From: Phaeoceros laevis
Lineage: Eukaryota; Anthocerotophyta; Anthocerotopsida; Notothyladales
Direction of reading: 5' to 3'
Assembly (NCBI GenBank): GCA_049999765.1
Contig: JBNGIQ010009593.1
Location: 194,690-258,689, forward strand
Length of the DNA: 64,000 nucleotides
Shown here: piece by piece, positions 33,170 through 45,434 of the stretch
Layout of the letters: each line of letters opens with the position of its first letter
Numbering within the stretch: position 1 is the stretch's first letter
Translations under genes and position numbers: made by a program
Notes under the pieces: model-generated
Seen by the model: only the letters and a program-made list of their open reading frames with translations
The model's database searches: none
Told to the model about the DNA's origin: nothing

Positions 33170-35283
33170 ATGCCTGCCTTACCTGGAGCGCCCGCGCAGC
33201 AGCAGCTGAAGATGTTCTCCATGGAGGAAGTGGAGCGTCACCGAACGGAGGGAGATGCCTGGATCCCAGTGTTCGGCAAGGTGTATGATATCACAGACTT
33301 TCTGCAAAACCATCCCGGCGGGCCTGAGGTACCTGCCTGCTTCCGCCTTGCTTGGCATTATGCGAGATTGAAGTGCTGCCTTTGATCCGGCAGTATAGCT
33401 GCAACTTCAACCTGGTGGACGCTTTTATTTGCTTGGTTTTCCATACATTCGCTAGGCTGGATTACTTCAGGGAAGCGAACAGCATTGTAGTGTGCTTCTA
33501 TGGGCAATGTAGGCTGCTGTGATGCGTGTTGGTGCCGTCTTATACCGCCTGGGATTGGACAGTCCTGCTTGTAGCAACATTGCGCACAGCGCCTGTTATT
33601 TGCAGTCTGGTCAAGCGTGAGATGTCCTTCTTGACATCAGTGGTTTGGCAGTAATTTGGCCACGTCAGTTTGTTGAAGCCCCTGTGCTCGCATGCTTAAC
33701 TCACTGCTGGCAGGTGATTTTGGATAATCTTCAAGGGAAAGACGCTGGGAAGTTGATGAAAGGGGCCGGCACCACTGACGGTCATGCTCACAGTGAAGCT
33801 GCCTTTGATATGTTGCAGCAGTTCCACGTAGGAAGTGTCGACCAAATACAGAGGTACTTCACAACCTGGACTTAGAATTGGATGCGCATGTAGCCGTCTG
33901 ATTGCTGCCTTCCGATTTCACACCTGGTTGCAAATGGCACCACGGGCTCAGAAACCTGTTTCCTCCAATCGTGTCCTAGTATCGAAAACAATGCGTCACT
34001 CACCAATGGAAAATCAACTGGTAAGGGATGTTCCCTTAAGGGGTTTTCCGTGGATCTCAACAAGCCTCTAGTATTTCAGGTACAGTTCCCGCCGTTGAAA
34101 CATGTATTGCTTTGCCTACTCTTCGCAACTCTGAGTGGCTGGTGCTCATAAAAAATTCTCCTTCATCTGAGAAGGTGGGGCATCTGGGTGAGCGGTACCA
34201 AGAGTGGGTTCACCAACCGATTGTGTCCAAGGACAGCCCAAGGTTTTTCGCAAGTGACTTTTGTGAGGTACGTTCTGAAACTTGTCTTGATATACTGGAT
34301 TAGCAAGGGAGCATTTCACATGGCCTGGCTAGCAAGTCTGTTGACAGACGAATCTCATGTGTCAACTCTGGGCATTGGTGCAGAGCTTTACACGCACGGT
34401 ATGGTGGATAATACCAATAGTTTGGTTACCAGTTGTATTATGGACCCAATACGTGTCTCTTCAAAGGGGCCTTCCCCTCGCAAACATTCTCAGCACATTG
34501 TTTACTGGAGTGCTGTTGTGGTCATTCTTGGAGTACACTTTGCACAGGTTTCTATTTCATGTGAAAACCACCACTTATTGGTACGACTCTCTGCTCTTGG
34601 TTCTTACACTGCTGTCATACAAAGATTGCTTCTTACTGACTACCATACTCCCTTTTTGTAACAGGGGAAACACATTCCACTATCTACTACATGGATGTCA
34701 TCATAAGCATCCCATGGATGGTTACAGGCTCGTCTTCCCACCAGCATTCACAGCTCTCTTCTGTGCATTTGTATGTTGCAATTCTACCTTCTTCCGCCAG
34801 TGTTGTCAAACGTTTTTAGTCCTTCCAAGTCTGATCGCCTACTCTTCAAAACTTTTGGGCTGTCTCTGTCAAGTGTTCATGTTGTAGCTTTATTTTCCTA
34901 TCATTGCATTGTGGATGGGCCCAGTTTTGGAGTATCTTAAGAGTTGCCTGCCCATATACTACTGCTCCGTCGGTGTTTGGCGGAGGATTGCTGGGGTATG
35001 TGATGTACGACGTCACACACTATTTTCTCCACCATGGAGCACCATTTGGTGTGTTTTTCAAGAAACTCAAGGTAAACTTGTACTTCCCTTCGTTTCTGTA
35101 CACCTTAATATGGGGCCTATGTCCACACCAGCACCCGTTTGGACAGAGCCAAGTGTCTGATACTTGGTTCTGATTTGGCAGCGATACCACTTGAACCACC
35201 ATTTTAAGGTACAAACTGATGGATTTGGTATAACGTCGTCCCTCTGGGATCGTGTGTTCGGAACCCTCCCATCTGCAATGTAG
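33170..35283 (+). CDS. FAH: Fatty-acid 2-hydroxylase with fused N-terminal cytochrome b5 domain
   Basis: Di-iron membrane enzyme that 2-hydroxylates sphingolipid fatty acids in the ER. Exons: 33170-33328, 33714 to about 33834, 34080-34267, 34384-34580, 34665-34770, 34925-35071 and 35182-35283; about 339 residues. Exons 1-2 encode a cytochrome b5 domain: FSMEEVERHR, VYDITDFLQNHPGG with the first haem ligand, and HAHSEAAFDML with the second. The hydroxylase follows: VGHLGERYQEWVHQPIVSK, FTRTVWWIIPIVWLP, then the histidine clusters LHRFLFH, HYLLHGCHHKHP, HYFLHHG and HLNHHF. It ends GFGITSSLWDRVFGTLPSAM. The junction of exons 2 and 3 is the weak point: the better-looking donor at 33854 is out of phase, while a poor donor at 33835 is in phase, or a micro-exon is missing. 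Characterised Arabidopsis FAH1/FAH2 lack a b5 domain, so this is the fungal/animal-like arrangement. Confidence 0.88.
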
Positions 35284-36312
35284 GTTGAATTTTTGGTTTA
35301 TAAGATTTGCCGATTTATTTGCTGGCCAATTGTCCTGCAGTCCCCCCTGTGTACCATGCTTTGCCATAATTGATGATCATATAATGTCAATAACAACATT
35401 GTTGTGTCAGTTATGATGTGATCGTAATATCGTAGTGTATTAGTGTCACAACAATACGACAACATTTACTCGTGCGCACATTCCATCACACGAAGGGGGG
35501 ACTTCGCTGCCCCCATCGCCTTCCGTCCAGGCATGGACAGTAGTGAAGGCAGGGTAATTAAGGCCGAGTAGTGTTTTAACGCGTGGGTGAGGACACCTTG
35601 TTCTGAATGACCTTAGGACACCGTTGAGCTTAGGGCTTCCAGTTGTGAACTCCTGATTCGGTGAAATGTGAAACTTCTGAAAGGACGATATCGCATCTGA
35701 TCAAAATATCCGGAGTAATGTTGTTGGAAGACTGAATGAGTGCCTCACTCTCCCTTCTCGATTATGCGACCTTGCAAGTCGATAGTGCGACATGGCAAGT
35801 TGCAGCGCATTGCACCAGCTTAGATGGCCGAGCTCAATGCATGCCGGTGAGACGCTAATGCCTGCCACAAATTGATCGAGCTGGTTTGCTTGGACATTTT
35901 ACACCTGTGACAACCAGGCCCAGAGCTGGCCTGCAAGAATTGGTGCTACGCGGATTGGCAGGATGTATCTCAGCCTCTCCGCCTCATCTGTGAGATGGTA
36001 TGATCCACGTAGTACATTCCCTTTGTCGTGACTGTTATCCTCCAATTCATCCGGAGTCGTCCCAGAGAAGTTGTCTTTCAATCCAATCAGTGTGAGGCAC
36101 AGAGCCTATAGCTGTACATCACCTGGCACTTCAGCTCCGTGCCATTTCTATGATAAATTTGAAAGAGAAAAACAGACCAATTGACCAATAGTCATGGGTG
36201 CAGGGGTCACGGAGCTGGTGTCCATGCTCTAAAGGTACTTTCCGTCCTTGACTTCGATAAGCTGTTACCAGAGAAAGGGCAAATTCGGGTGGTGGTTTTC
36301 GTACTGACGCTG
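35284..36312. other. Spacer between FAH and starch-synthase-like gene
   Basis: About 1 kb. It holds the FAH 3' UTR and, probably towards the end, a missing 5' exon with the plastid transit peptide of the next gene. No such exon could be identified with confidence. Confidence 0.45.
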
Positions 36313-39300
36313 ATGTTCCGAGTGGATTTGCAGTCACCTGATACTCAGGAGAAGACAAAATTGTCAACAAACGGGGACTTGGTTAAGCTGTTCAATGACG
36401 CTCAGCAGAGTAAGTGCCGAGAATTGTTGTTAGCCTGAAATCTCTTGCCTGGATGTAAATGTGCCGTTATCAGCTTCTGGAAAGTTGTGGCACACATGTG
36501 TTTAATCGATTTTGCTGACACCCGCAGACATTCTGCAACTCAACAAGCAGCGCTTAATGGCTGTGGAGCAGTTGCGAAAGAGTGAAAGCGACAGAGAGTT
36601 GCTACTTGCCAGAGTGGCACAACTGGAAGCAGAGAATCAAGCAACCGCAGCTGAATGTGATGTCCTACAGGGGAAATTACGTGCACAGGAGCTTGTATCC
36701 CTGACTAAAGGTACTGTGCCAATTCACTGTGCATCTTTCAATTCGTACACCAGGAAAGCAGGTCAACTACACTGCATAAACATTTGGCTTTGATAGTAAG
36801 CAGGTGGCTTTGACTGTCAGGATGCAGATCGGAGAGATCTGAATGGAAAAGCATTCTCAGCCTCTGTGTGGAGTGAGCTTCTCTTACAAATAGATGCATT
36901 GGCACTGTCTGGGGCCATTAAGATGGAGCAAGCTAAGGCTTTGCGGAGGCTCGCCTCCAGTAGGGATTTGGAAGCTGCGGAGTACTACTCTTCCAAGCTG
37001 TCACGTGAAGATATCGATGACAAAGATTTGGCTAGTGGCCTTCTCAAGCTCTTGGACCCAAGTTACAGGTGAAAGTTGTTCACCAACCCTTTACTGTGGC
37101 GTGAAAGTGACCATGGATTTTTTTTTCAGAGTTTTTTAGGTTCTTGTTTTCAACACACCAATTTTTCTACACATATGCAAATTTGCAAGTTTGTCCAAGA
37201 TTGTGAGTTGTCGTGATACTTTGATTATTTGGCTTTCGTGCAGGCATAAATTACATGTTATACATATTTGTACAGAGATGCATCCAGTTGCGGTTTCTGG
37301 GAACCTGGCAACATTTATCACATCCTTGTGTCGAGCTCTGCAACGGAAAGGGCATTTTGTTGAGGTCTTTTTGCCAAAGTAAGATAGCTGTTTGTGGAGT
37401 GTAGACTGTGATTGGTACCTTCCCAGCTGCATCTTTGTTGATAACTGCTTGTTCATCATGTTAATGGGGGCTATTGCAGATTGTATGAAAACATTACAAG
37501 GTTTGAATTTTCTTTCCACGTGCAGATTTGGATGTATGGATCTAAGCCATGTAGACAACCTGAAAGAAATCAAAGCAGATCTGTACTCCTTTTTTGGTGG
37601 GGGTTGGCATAGAAACAAGCTGTGGACAGGGTAACTCATCTGCCGTATTTCCTGCTTTGATCTTCTCTCAAGCTATGTATTGGATAGTTTATCTTTGTGC
37701 CTTATTTCATTACGGTTGGGGCAGAACTGTGCATGGCATTCCAGTAACCTTTTTTGAGTCACTACATCCAAATGGCTGGTTTTCCCGATCCAAAATTTAT
37801 GATTATGAGGACGATTTTGAAAGGTGAGACTCATTGCTGCACTAGCCCAACACTCTATTAACATCATCGACCTTTTAGGGGATACTATTTGTTGAAGCTT
37901 GTTAAACATGTGGATAAGGTTTAGAGCGTGGGTGCTTAACAATGAACTGTATCATGCTGAGTTACTGTCAACTTCCCCGCAGGTTCACCTATTTCTGTCG
38001 AGTGTCATTGGAGTATTTGTTGAAATCTGGAAAGCAGCCAAACCTACTTCATCTTCACAATTGGCAGACTGCTGTGGTGGCACCTCTTTTTTGGGACATA
38101 TATGCACGTCAGGTAATCTGTCTGCCTTCACCCTGGCTTGTTTCTGTTAGTGCTTTTGATTATTAGTCACAGCACACAATCAAGACGCACTGTGGGCTCC
38201 ATGTTGTGTTCGTGGGATAGTTAACCCTTATCTTATCTCATGTCAGGGTTTAGAAGATACTCGCATCATGTTTACATGTCACAATTTTAAGTATCAGGTG
38301 AAGATGCTGCATTCTCTTGGCTTGTGCTATACTCTTTTTTCCTAGCCAGATTTGTATAATGCCTTGACGTGTTCGCCGACAATCTTATGCAGTGCTTGCA
38401 AGACCCCCAGAAACTTGCTCTGTGTGGCCTTGATCCTTCACAATTGTACCGCCCTGACCGATTTCAAGACAATGTTGATCCCAGATTCGTAAATGTTCTA
38501 AAGGTGTGTCTTGGTGATGTCCTTTATGTTTTTGGTCCTCCAATGGTATGCTCCTGGTCTAACGCATGGTTTCTCAGGGGGGCATTGTCTACTCCAACAA
38601 GGTGACAACAGTATCGCCAATGTATGCCAGGGATCTGACGACCTCAGAGTACGGGCATGGGCTTGAAAGTACACTTGTCTCTCATATGTAAGCTAGCTCC
38701 TTTGATCCTTCCACACGTCTAATGCGTTTGAGGGTGATATGAATCGGATGACTAATTGCTTACACATGCAGGAAAAAGTTCGTAGGCATATATAATGGGT
38801 TGGATGACACTGTCTGGAACCCTGCCAAAGATAGCCTCCTACCTTGCACGTACTCAGTTGATGATCTTTCTGGCAAGGCTCGTTGTAAGATCGAGTTAAG
38901 GCAGTTTCTGTCCCTTCCTGCATCCGATATTGATGCGCCATTGGTGAGCTTGTTTGCCTTGGATGATGCATGGCTCAGAACCATTGAAGCAGAATGTAAT
39001 GCTAATGGGAAGCGCATGTTGCCATGTGTGCAGATTGGTTGTATGGTACCACAATTGTCTGAGCTTGAGTTAAGCTTAGTCAAAGCAGCTTTGGACGCTT
39101 CTTTGGAAAGAGGAGTTCAGGTGAAATGCTGACTGAACTGCCTGCTCTCGTGTTCATGTTCAATGTATAGCATGTTGTCCTTCCGACATTCATGTTCTTT
39201 TGCAGTTTGTGTTTGTTGGCGCAAGTAAGAGTCCCCGAATCCAGCTCATTCTGGAGGATTTACAACGAGACTGCAAAGTAAATTTTCCTTACGTTGTTTG

Positions 39301-40190
39301 TCTTTCCATCTTGCTGCTCACCAACCACATGCACATGAATGCATCAGACTCTGCTATTCATGTCTAGTGCAGGACATTTGATCCGGAATCGTGGAACAAG
39401 ATTTTTTCAGTACCACCGATCTTGGACTTGACAGAAAACCTTACTGAAGTGTAATTTGTACTCTGCAGACTCTCAACGCTGTATTTGCTTTGAAGTACAA
39501 TGATGCTCTGGAGCACTTGCTTTTGGCAGCAAGTGACATTGTTGTGTGTGCGTCTGTTCTTGATCCAACAGACCAGTCGCCAGTAAGTGTTAAGCACTTT
39601 GAGTGACTGTGCTCCCAGCACGGGTTTGCCCTTACGACTTACTTTAATTCTCTCTTCTGCAGCAAATGGCGATGAAGTATGGTGCCGTCCCAGTAGCAAG
39701 AAGAATAGCCGGGCAACAGTGCAGGTTCGCATCCCACAGCAGGATTTCCTCTATCTGCCAGTTTTATCGTTCTTGTGCCTGTCAAGCCTGTTGGTGGCTG
39801 ACGCTGCCGCCCTTGCTCTGTCTGTTACGAGCAGTGTGGTTGATGTGAATGACACCACTCAAGACTCGTCAAGGAGAACAGGCTTCACATTCTACAACAA
39901 CACAGCATCAGAAGTGTCCTCCGCTTTATGTCGAGCATTGGATCTTCAGGTCAGACCCCACCTCCTTTCTGGCTAAACTGCCGGCTTCTTCCCGGTGAGG
40001 AAAGTAAGAAACGGTATCATGCTGTTTACCCCTCGATGCCATGTTTACTGAGCTGAGTCTTCGAATGCAGAGACAGAACCCAGAATTGTGGTCTGCTGTC
40101 CAGGCTAACGGGATGAGAACCGATGTCTCATGGGACTCTGAATGCGTCGAAGCATACATCCTTGCTTACCGATCAATTTTACCCACCTGA
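36313..40190 (+). CDS. SS4/SS5-like starch synthase homologue with degenerate catalytic motifs
   Basis: Related to starch synthases 4 and 5, which act in granule initiation in plastids. Sixteen exons join in phase: first to 36409, then 36528-36710, 36804-37068, 37244-37378, 37526-37630, 37725-37823, 37983-38112, 38247-38297, 38393-38503, 38578-38687, 38772-39120, 39206-39277, 39469-39582, 39663-39718, 39835-39949 and 40071-40190, giving about 703 residues from the ATG at 36313. A coiled-coil segment ([20 protein letters not shown]) precedes GT5: [54 protein letters not shown]. The ADP-glucose loop KxGGL is replaced by AVSGN. In the GT1 half, the RLVPQKG region and the FEPCG/KTGGL segment are also lost (CMVPQLS, LDPTD, RRIAG). 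The protein is probably catalytically dead, like SS5. The 5' end (transit peptide) is unresolved, and the junction at 39718/39835 is the least certain. Confidence 0.85.
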
Positions 40191-41828
40191 TGGGGAAGGG
40201 ATACAATCGCTTGCGTTTGTAAATGGCTCCATTCGAGTACACGGACGAGGGAGGAGGTGATAATGAATTGGACGTAAACTGAACCCAGCGGTTTGGCCAT
40301 GTTACACCGGCGTACATTATGAATTCATAACATGTGATCCACAATCTAAGAGTAAGTTAGGTCGTTAGGTCATTTGTAGTGACGTCCAATATCTACTTGT
40401 ACAGTTGCAAGGTAACCGGTTTACAATGACTACACAGAGCTTATCCCGCACTTTTTGTGTGCAAGGATGGGAACTGTGAATCTGTTAGTGTAGGTGGTGC
40501 CTCTGCGGAGACATCTGGAAACTTGCTACTTTACTATTCCTAGAAGCCAAGGGCCCAACTCATTGCCCGCTTATAATCCGCATGTTGGGCCCCCCTGTGC
40601 TCTTCGCTCTTAGCTCCAATTATTGAGTGTGACGCTTCTACCCACACTCAATACAACACACATAATCCCAATGGATAAAATGGAAATCTCCGGGATCGGG
40701 TGTCTACACACTGTTTCTACAAGTCAACAATCCGATGATGCAAAGGGGCGGAGAACAGGAAACTAACGGCAGACCTAGTCTTCCTATTCGTGAAACAAGG
40801 ACGAGCAAGCAACGTCGCTTGGTTTATTTATTTAGCCTGCTCGGTACTAAGACCCCGTTACTAGGGACGAATCGCAAACTCGCGATGAGTGGAAGCAATA
40901 ACAAGGATTACCTGCAAGTTACGATTCCTGCAACTGTGGCCATTGTTTAGAGGCACATTAGCCCAGCCTAGTCTTCTCCATCGCGAATGTGTTGGAGGCG
41001 AGGAAGGGCAACGGTTTGTTCTAAGCTCCTCTTCGAACGACGGGATCGAGAAAATTCTTCACCCCAACCTCCTCGTTCTCCATGATGAAACTGTCTATCC
41101 TCGCAGGGGCCCGAGCGCTGTCTTGTTGACCAGGAAGCTAGGGGCCTCAGCTCACTCTGAAGGTCAAGCTGAGAATCCACGTCCAAGTGCAACCTCGTCG
41201 TTTGCAAACAGCTGGCACAAGCATTGCGCAACCAAGATATCACCGGCGACAAGATTTCTTTCACAATGTTGAGACATTGCACGCATCCAAGGTCAAGGAG
41301 CCAGCTCACAGTTAGTTAGTTGCTTCTAAACACAAAGTCGAACTCCAGCCCTGCGAGAGCTTCGCAACTGCGCTACTGGTAGTCCTTCCAAGTGCATGAT
41401 CCTTTCTTAGTAGCTTCTTACCAGCCGAGGTAAGGGCATCCTCGACTTGTTTCACTGCAGTGTTTCACAATTGCGTGGTTGATTGTTGGCAGGTCGTTAA
41501 GGTTTTCAGATGTTTGCAGACACTGCCAACAACACTCAAGGCCGTAAATAACTCGACCAGTTTTGTAATGCTGCATAGAAACAAGTCATCATGCGAGGGT
41601 ATTGGTGAAAAAGTATAATCAAACAGAGAGTCAATCAAGGGCATGTGGATCCGGCCAGCCCAACTATGAGTGGCCATGATGACACTACTACTAACTGCCT
41701 CAAACTGGTTTCCGAGCCACTCTTGACCTATCTACCTGTGGGGCTCATAAACTGGCAACCAAGATAATATAGGAAGCTTTTTACAAGATCAACTTGACAC
41801 GAAGTCAAGATCCAAAGGGGAAAACGGA
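40191..41828. other. Spacer between starch-synthase-like gene and ULTRAPETALA-like gene
   Basis: About 1.6 kb between two convergent genes; contains the 3' UTRs of both. Nothing else recognised; short open stretches (40735-41272) have no family features. Confidence 0.5.
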
Positions 41829-44800
41829 CTACACAACTCGCACGGCATTCGCCATAAACTCGGAGCAAGTACGGCATGTACAGTCCCCGAATCTACAGGT
41901 GAGGCAGCCAAGACAGACACATTCAGCGCAGCCTGGGCAGTTCCGAATGCGGGGGCACCCCTTCAAAGCTCGCCGGACCTCCCTTTCCTCATCCTCTCCA
42001 CATCTGGCATACCTGCAAACCAAAGGCCCCACCTTAAGAGCTCTGCCAGTGAAGTGTCACGCTCGTCAGTCTGCTCCCACAGGACAGCCCAAGACCTAGC
42101 AGCACATGTACCTTTCGTCTGGTAGGTTGGCACACTCCCACCTCCGATTCAGCATGGCATCGTGGTAAAGCCTACACTCCTCCTTGTTCCTCCGCTTGAA
42201 CCTTCTCTCCTTGCGGCACTTGCAGCACTTGACAAACTCATCACGGTGAGTCACACTTGGAGGAACCGCTCCTCCACCTCCTCCTCCTCCTGCACTTGTT
42301 CCTGCCGTTGTGGATGGAAGAACCTTCAAATTTTTGCGAACCTTGTACTTCTTGTAGTAAGGTTCCAATGCCTTGACCTTGGCTATGGGAACCTTGTCAT
42401 CACCCATCATCACCCAGATGGTGTTCTTCCATTTCTTGGATGATCCCCGACCAGCATGCCTTTCGAAGGCAGCAGGTGTCAGTGCAAGGCCAGCTGAAAA
42501 CGGCAAAGCAGCGAAACACTAGTGAGTACTGGAAGAGAAGGAACTCTGATGCAACTCAAACCACCAGAACCAACGTGCGGACACCATACCTTCACTGCAA
42601 CCAGGTTTGCACTCGCAAAACAGCACAAAATCGCCCGACTTGTAAACCTTCACGTGCCCAACGGTGTCCCCATACTTCTGGCTTGTGCAGCCACACTTGA
42701 ACTCCAACTCAGGTTCTTCTCTGGGCACTTGATCCGCAGAGCCAGCAGGAGTTACAATGACACTAGTGATTGCAGTGGCAGTCCCGTTTGCATGTCTCTC
42801 AGTCAAAGGTGTCTTCTCCTTCACCCTTTCGGTTGGTAGAAAGACTTCTTTTTTCGCGGTGCGAGCCTTCAATCGCCTTATCAGTTCCTTTTCTTCCCCT
42901 TTCTCGTCCTCTGTGCTTTCTTCGAGCCTCCTGGCCTTGCTGGTTGTCTTCTTTGGGATGTCCGGCTGCACCTCAACACGTCCTTTAGTAGTTTTCAGTC
43001 TTTTCGAGACTTCCTTGACAGAATGCCTCTTCCTGTGGTCCCTGCCTTCTTCCTCTTCCTCTTCTTCTTCCTCCTCCTCCTCCTCCTCTTCCCTTTCTTC
43101 CTCTTCGACCTCGTCGACCCTGGGTTCTGGAACCTCTTCATCCTCATCTGTAGCCTCATCATCACCCACCTCCTTGATATCCACCTCAACAAGATCTTGG
43201 TCGTAGTCCTTGGCTGAGAGTCTGCGGGACCTCCTTATCTCCACCGACTTGTCGTGAATTGACTTGACCTCTCTCAACGGCTTCATTTCTGCAGGGCTTT
43301 CTTTGGCCCTTCGGTTGAAACGCACTGGTTTATCCTCTTCCATGACTTCCTCCATTCTTCTCTTTCTCTTGAATGGCACAAGCTCCCCTGAACTCGAAGC
43401 AGACACATCCTTCCCATTGCTAAGCTGAGGCTCAAAAATATCGTCTTTTTCATCATCACTGAGGTTGACCACCTTTCTATTCGCAGAGACAGGACCATCC
43501 GAGGAGCTGCTCAAAGGAGACTGAGCACTGCGGTTACCATCGCGGCTAAAAGCCACTTGTTGATGTTCGAAAGGAACGACTTGTCCACCCTCATTTGAGA
43601 CATTTTTGAATGCATCTTGGAAACTCTCTTCGGAAAGTTTGCTCAAAATGGATTGACAGTAAGAACATGCGCTAACCACAACAACCACCAATAATAAGAC
43701 AAGGTCTACGATTCAGAGTTCAATTTAGTCCAACATAGCAAATGCAAGTGCCCAAGAAACTTACGTGCTGCCCTCTTCGACTGTGGTTGCTATAGAGCTC
43801 AGGTGAGCACAAAGCCTTTCCTTTTCCTGCTGAAGCCTTTCCTTTTCGTTGTGGTTCCTTAGTAAATCGGCTTCCAGAACCCTATTCATCTTGCGCTCTC
43901 TATCCAGGGTATCCTGTTGCTTCTTGAAGAACTGGCCCAGACTTACGGCAAGAGCAGCCACACCATCCCTGGATGCTCCTAGTACATTTGGGGGGAAATA
44001 ATCCGCCAACTTCCCCACCAACTCGGTCATGACCTCCTCAGTAGCCAACACTGATTTACTGACCTCCTTCTGCCCTTTCAAACTTTTGATCAGCATAGCC
44101 TGTTCTGCCAACTCTCCATCCTCTGAAGAAAGGTTGCTCACCCGTTCATCACCTGCTTCAATACTCATCAGCTCTCCTGCCTCTGCTGATCCAACATTAT
44201 CATCTGCCTCAATGGCTGCTGCAGCCGTGGTGAGCACATGCAGATCGGGCTGCTGCACCAGAGACTTCTCTGCCCCCACAGATTTGGCGGTGACATCAGT
44301 GCTAGGAACCCTCTCCTTTTTGGAGACAGTGGTGCTGCCATCGCCAAGACCTGCGATTGTCTCGCCTTCATTCCTGCCCAGCCCTTGTCTTCCAGACTCA
44401 GGTGGCAGGTACTTCACTATGCTGCCGGATGCCTCTGCAGTTGCTTCACGTCTGTCCACAGAAGACCCGTCAGCGGGCAGAATTTCATCAGGGACCTGGG
44501 CATTGTCATCTTCCTCCGTGCCTCCGTTGAGGTACTTCCCATCCTCATCGTCAACTGTGGCACGTCTCGCGCTCTTGGGTCGCCTCTGGGCCTGGTCCAC
44601 GTGGTCGTTGCCCGTGGACGGAATCTTGTTGCCCTTCTCATTCTGCTCGCTGTCGGCGTCGGATTCCCCCCCTTCACCCTCGGTCCTGAAAGATACCACC
44701 TTCCTCTTGCTGTTCTTCGATAAGCCCTTGGCCGCAGAAGGATCCTCGTCATCCACAACTCTTTTGCGCTTCCGTGTCGCCTCCCCTTCCTGCGTCAGAG

Positions 44801-45434
44801 CCTCCTCGAGCTTGGGTTCCCTCTTGCTCCTATCAATAATTTCCCCCTTGCCGTCATCGCCTCGGGCAGCTGTGCCGTCGCCCCTCCATCTCTCCTCCCC
44901 CTCCCCGGTGAGGACGGTCACTTCCAGACCCTCAGAATCTCTACCCTTCCGCCCCTCGTCCTTGACAACATGTTTCCCATCCCCCGTGGCCTCCTGCCCA
45001 GATCTCTCGACCTTCTCCTCAGGCGGCGGCTCAAGGTCGTCCCCAGCGCCCGCCAAATCGCCGTCCCTGACCTCAACAATGCGACCATCCCAGGAGTCCC
45101 CCTGCTTCCCAGCCCTGTCGGCACGCGCAGGACCCTCTATCTGAGCCTGCCCCACAACAGGAAGCCCCGTCCTGACCGCAACCACCGTCCTCCCCGACTC
45201 CCCGTCCCTGCTGCCCTCCAGTCTCTTCACAACCGGGCCGGCTTCCAAGTTCCTGGATGCCGCCGAGACCTTGCCGCTCTCGATCGCGGCTGCCGCTCCC
45301 GCCGGGGTCCCCCCCGGGTTGGGGCTATGGCCGAGGGCTCGCAGCTCGGCATCCCGGACCTCCTTGAGCTTGATCAACTTGTTGTAAATGTCCTGCCACA
45401 CTTCCTCAAACCTATCCGTCCCTGCTGCCGCCAT
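41829..45434 (-). CDS. ULTRAPETALA-type chromatin protein with very long acidic N-terminal extension
   Basis: ULTRAPETALA proteins are SAND-like, trithorax-type regulators of meristem genes. Four exons (45434-43765, 43671-42590, 42493-42112, 42012-41829) join in phase to 1,105 residues. The last 215 or so carry the whole ULT unit: FKCGCTSQKYGDTVGHVKVY and FCECKPGCSE, ALTPAAFERHAGRGSSKKWK with IWVMMGDDKVPIAK, VTHRDEFVKCCKCRKERRFK plus EECRLYHDAM, and the cysteine-rich tail CPGCAECVCLGCLTCRFGDC then CTCRTCSEF. Angiosperm ULT1 is about 237 residues long, so about 880 are extra. They start FEEVWQDIYNKLIKLKEVRD, then become rich in Glu, Lys, Ser and Arg with basic, NLS-like clusters (RKRKRVV, FKRKRRM), a coiled coil (KERLQQEKERL) and a run of about 15 Glu near 43080. 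The function of the extension is unknown. The intron at 43764-43672 is what joins the two parts; its borders and phase fit. Confidence 0.85.

Noticed and set aside
42757-43206. Poly-serine open frame on the plus strand
   Set aside because: Complement of the poly-Glu tract in the ULTRAPETALA-like gene; composition artefact.
44029-45144. 371-codon Ser/Pro-rich open frame on the plus strand
   Set aside because: Antisense shadow of the low-complexity first exon of the ULTRAPETALA-like gene.
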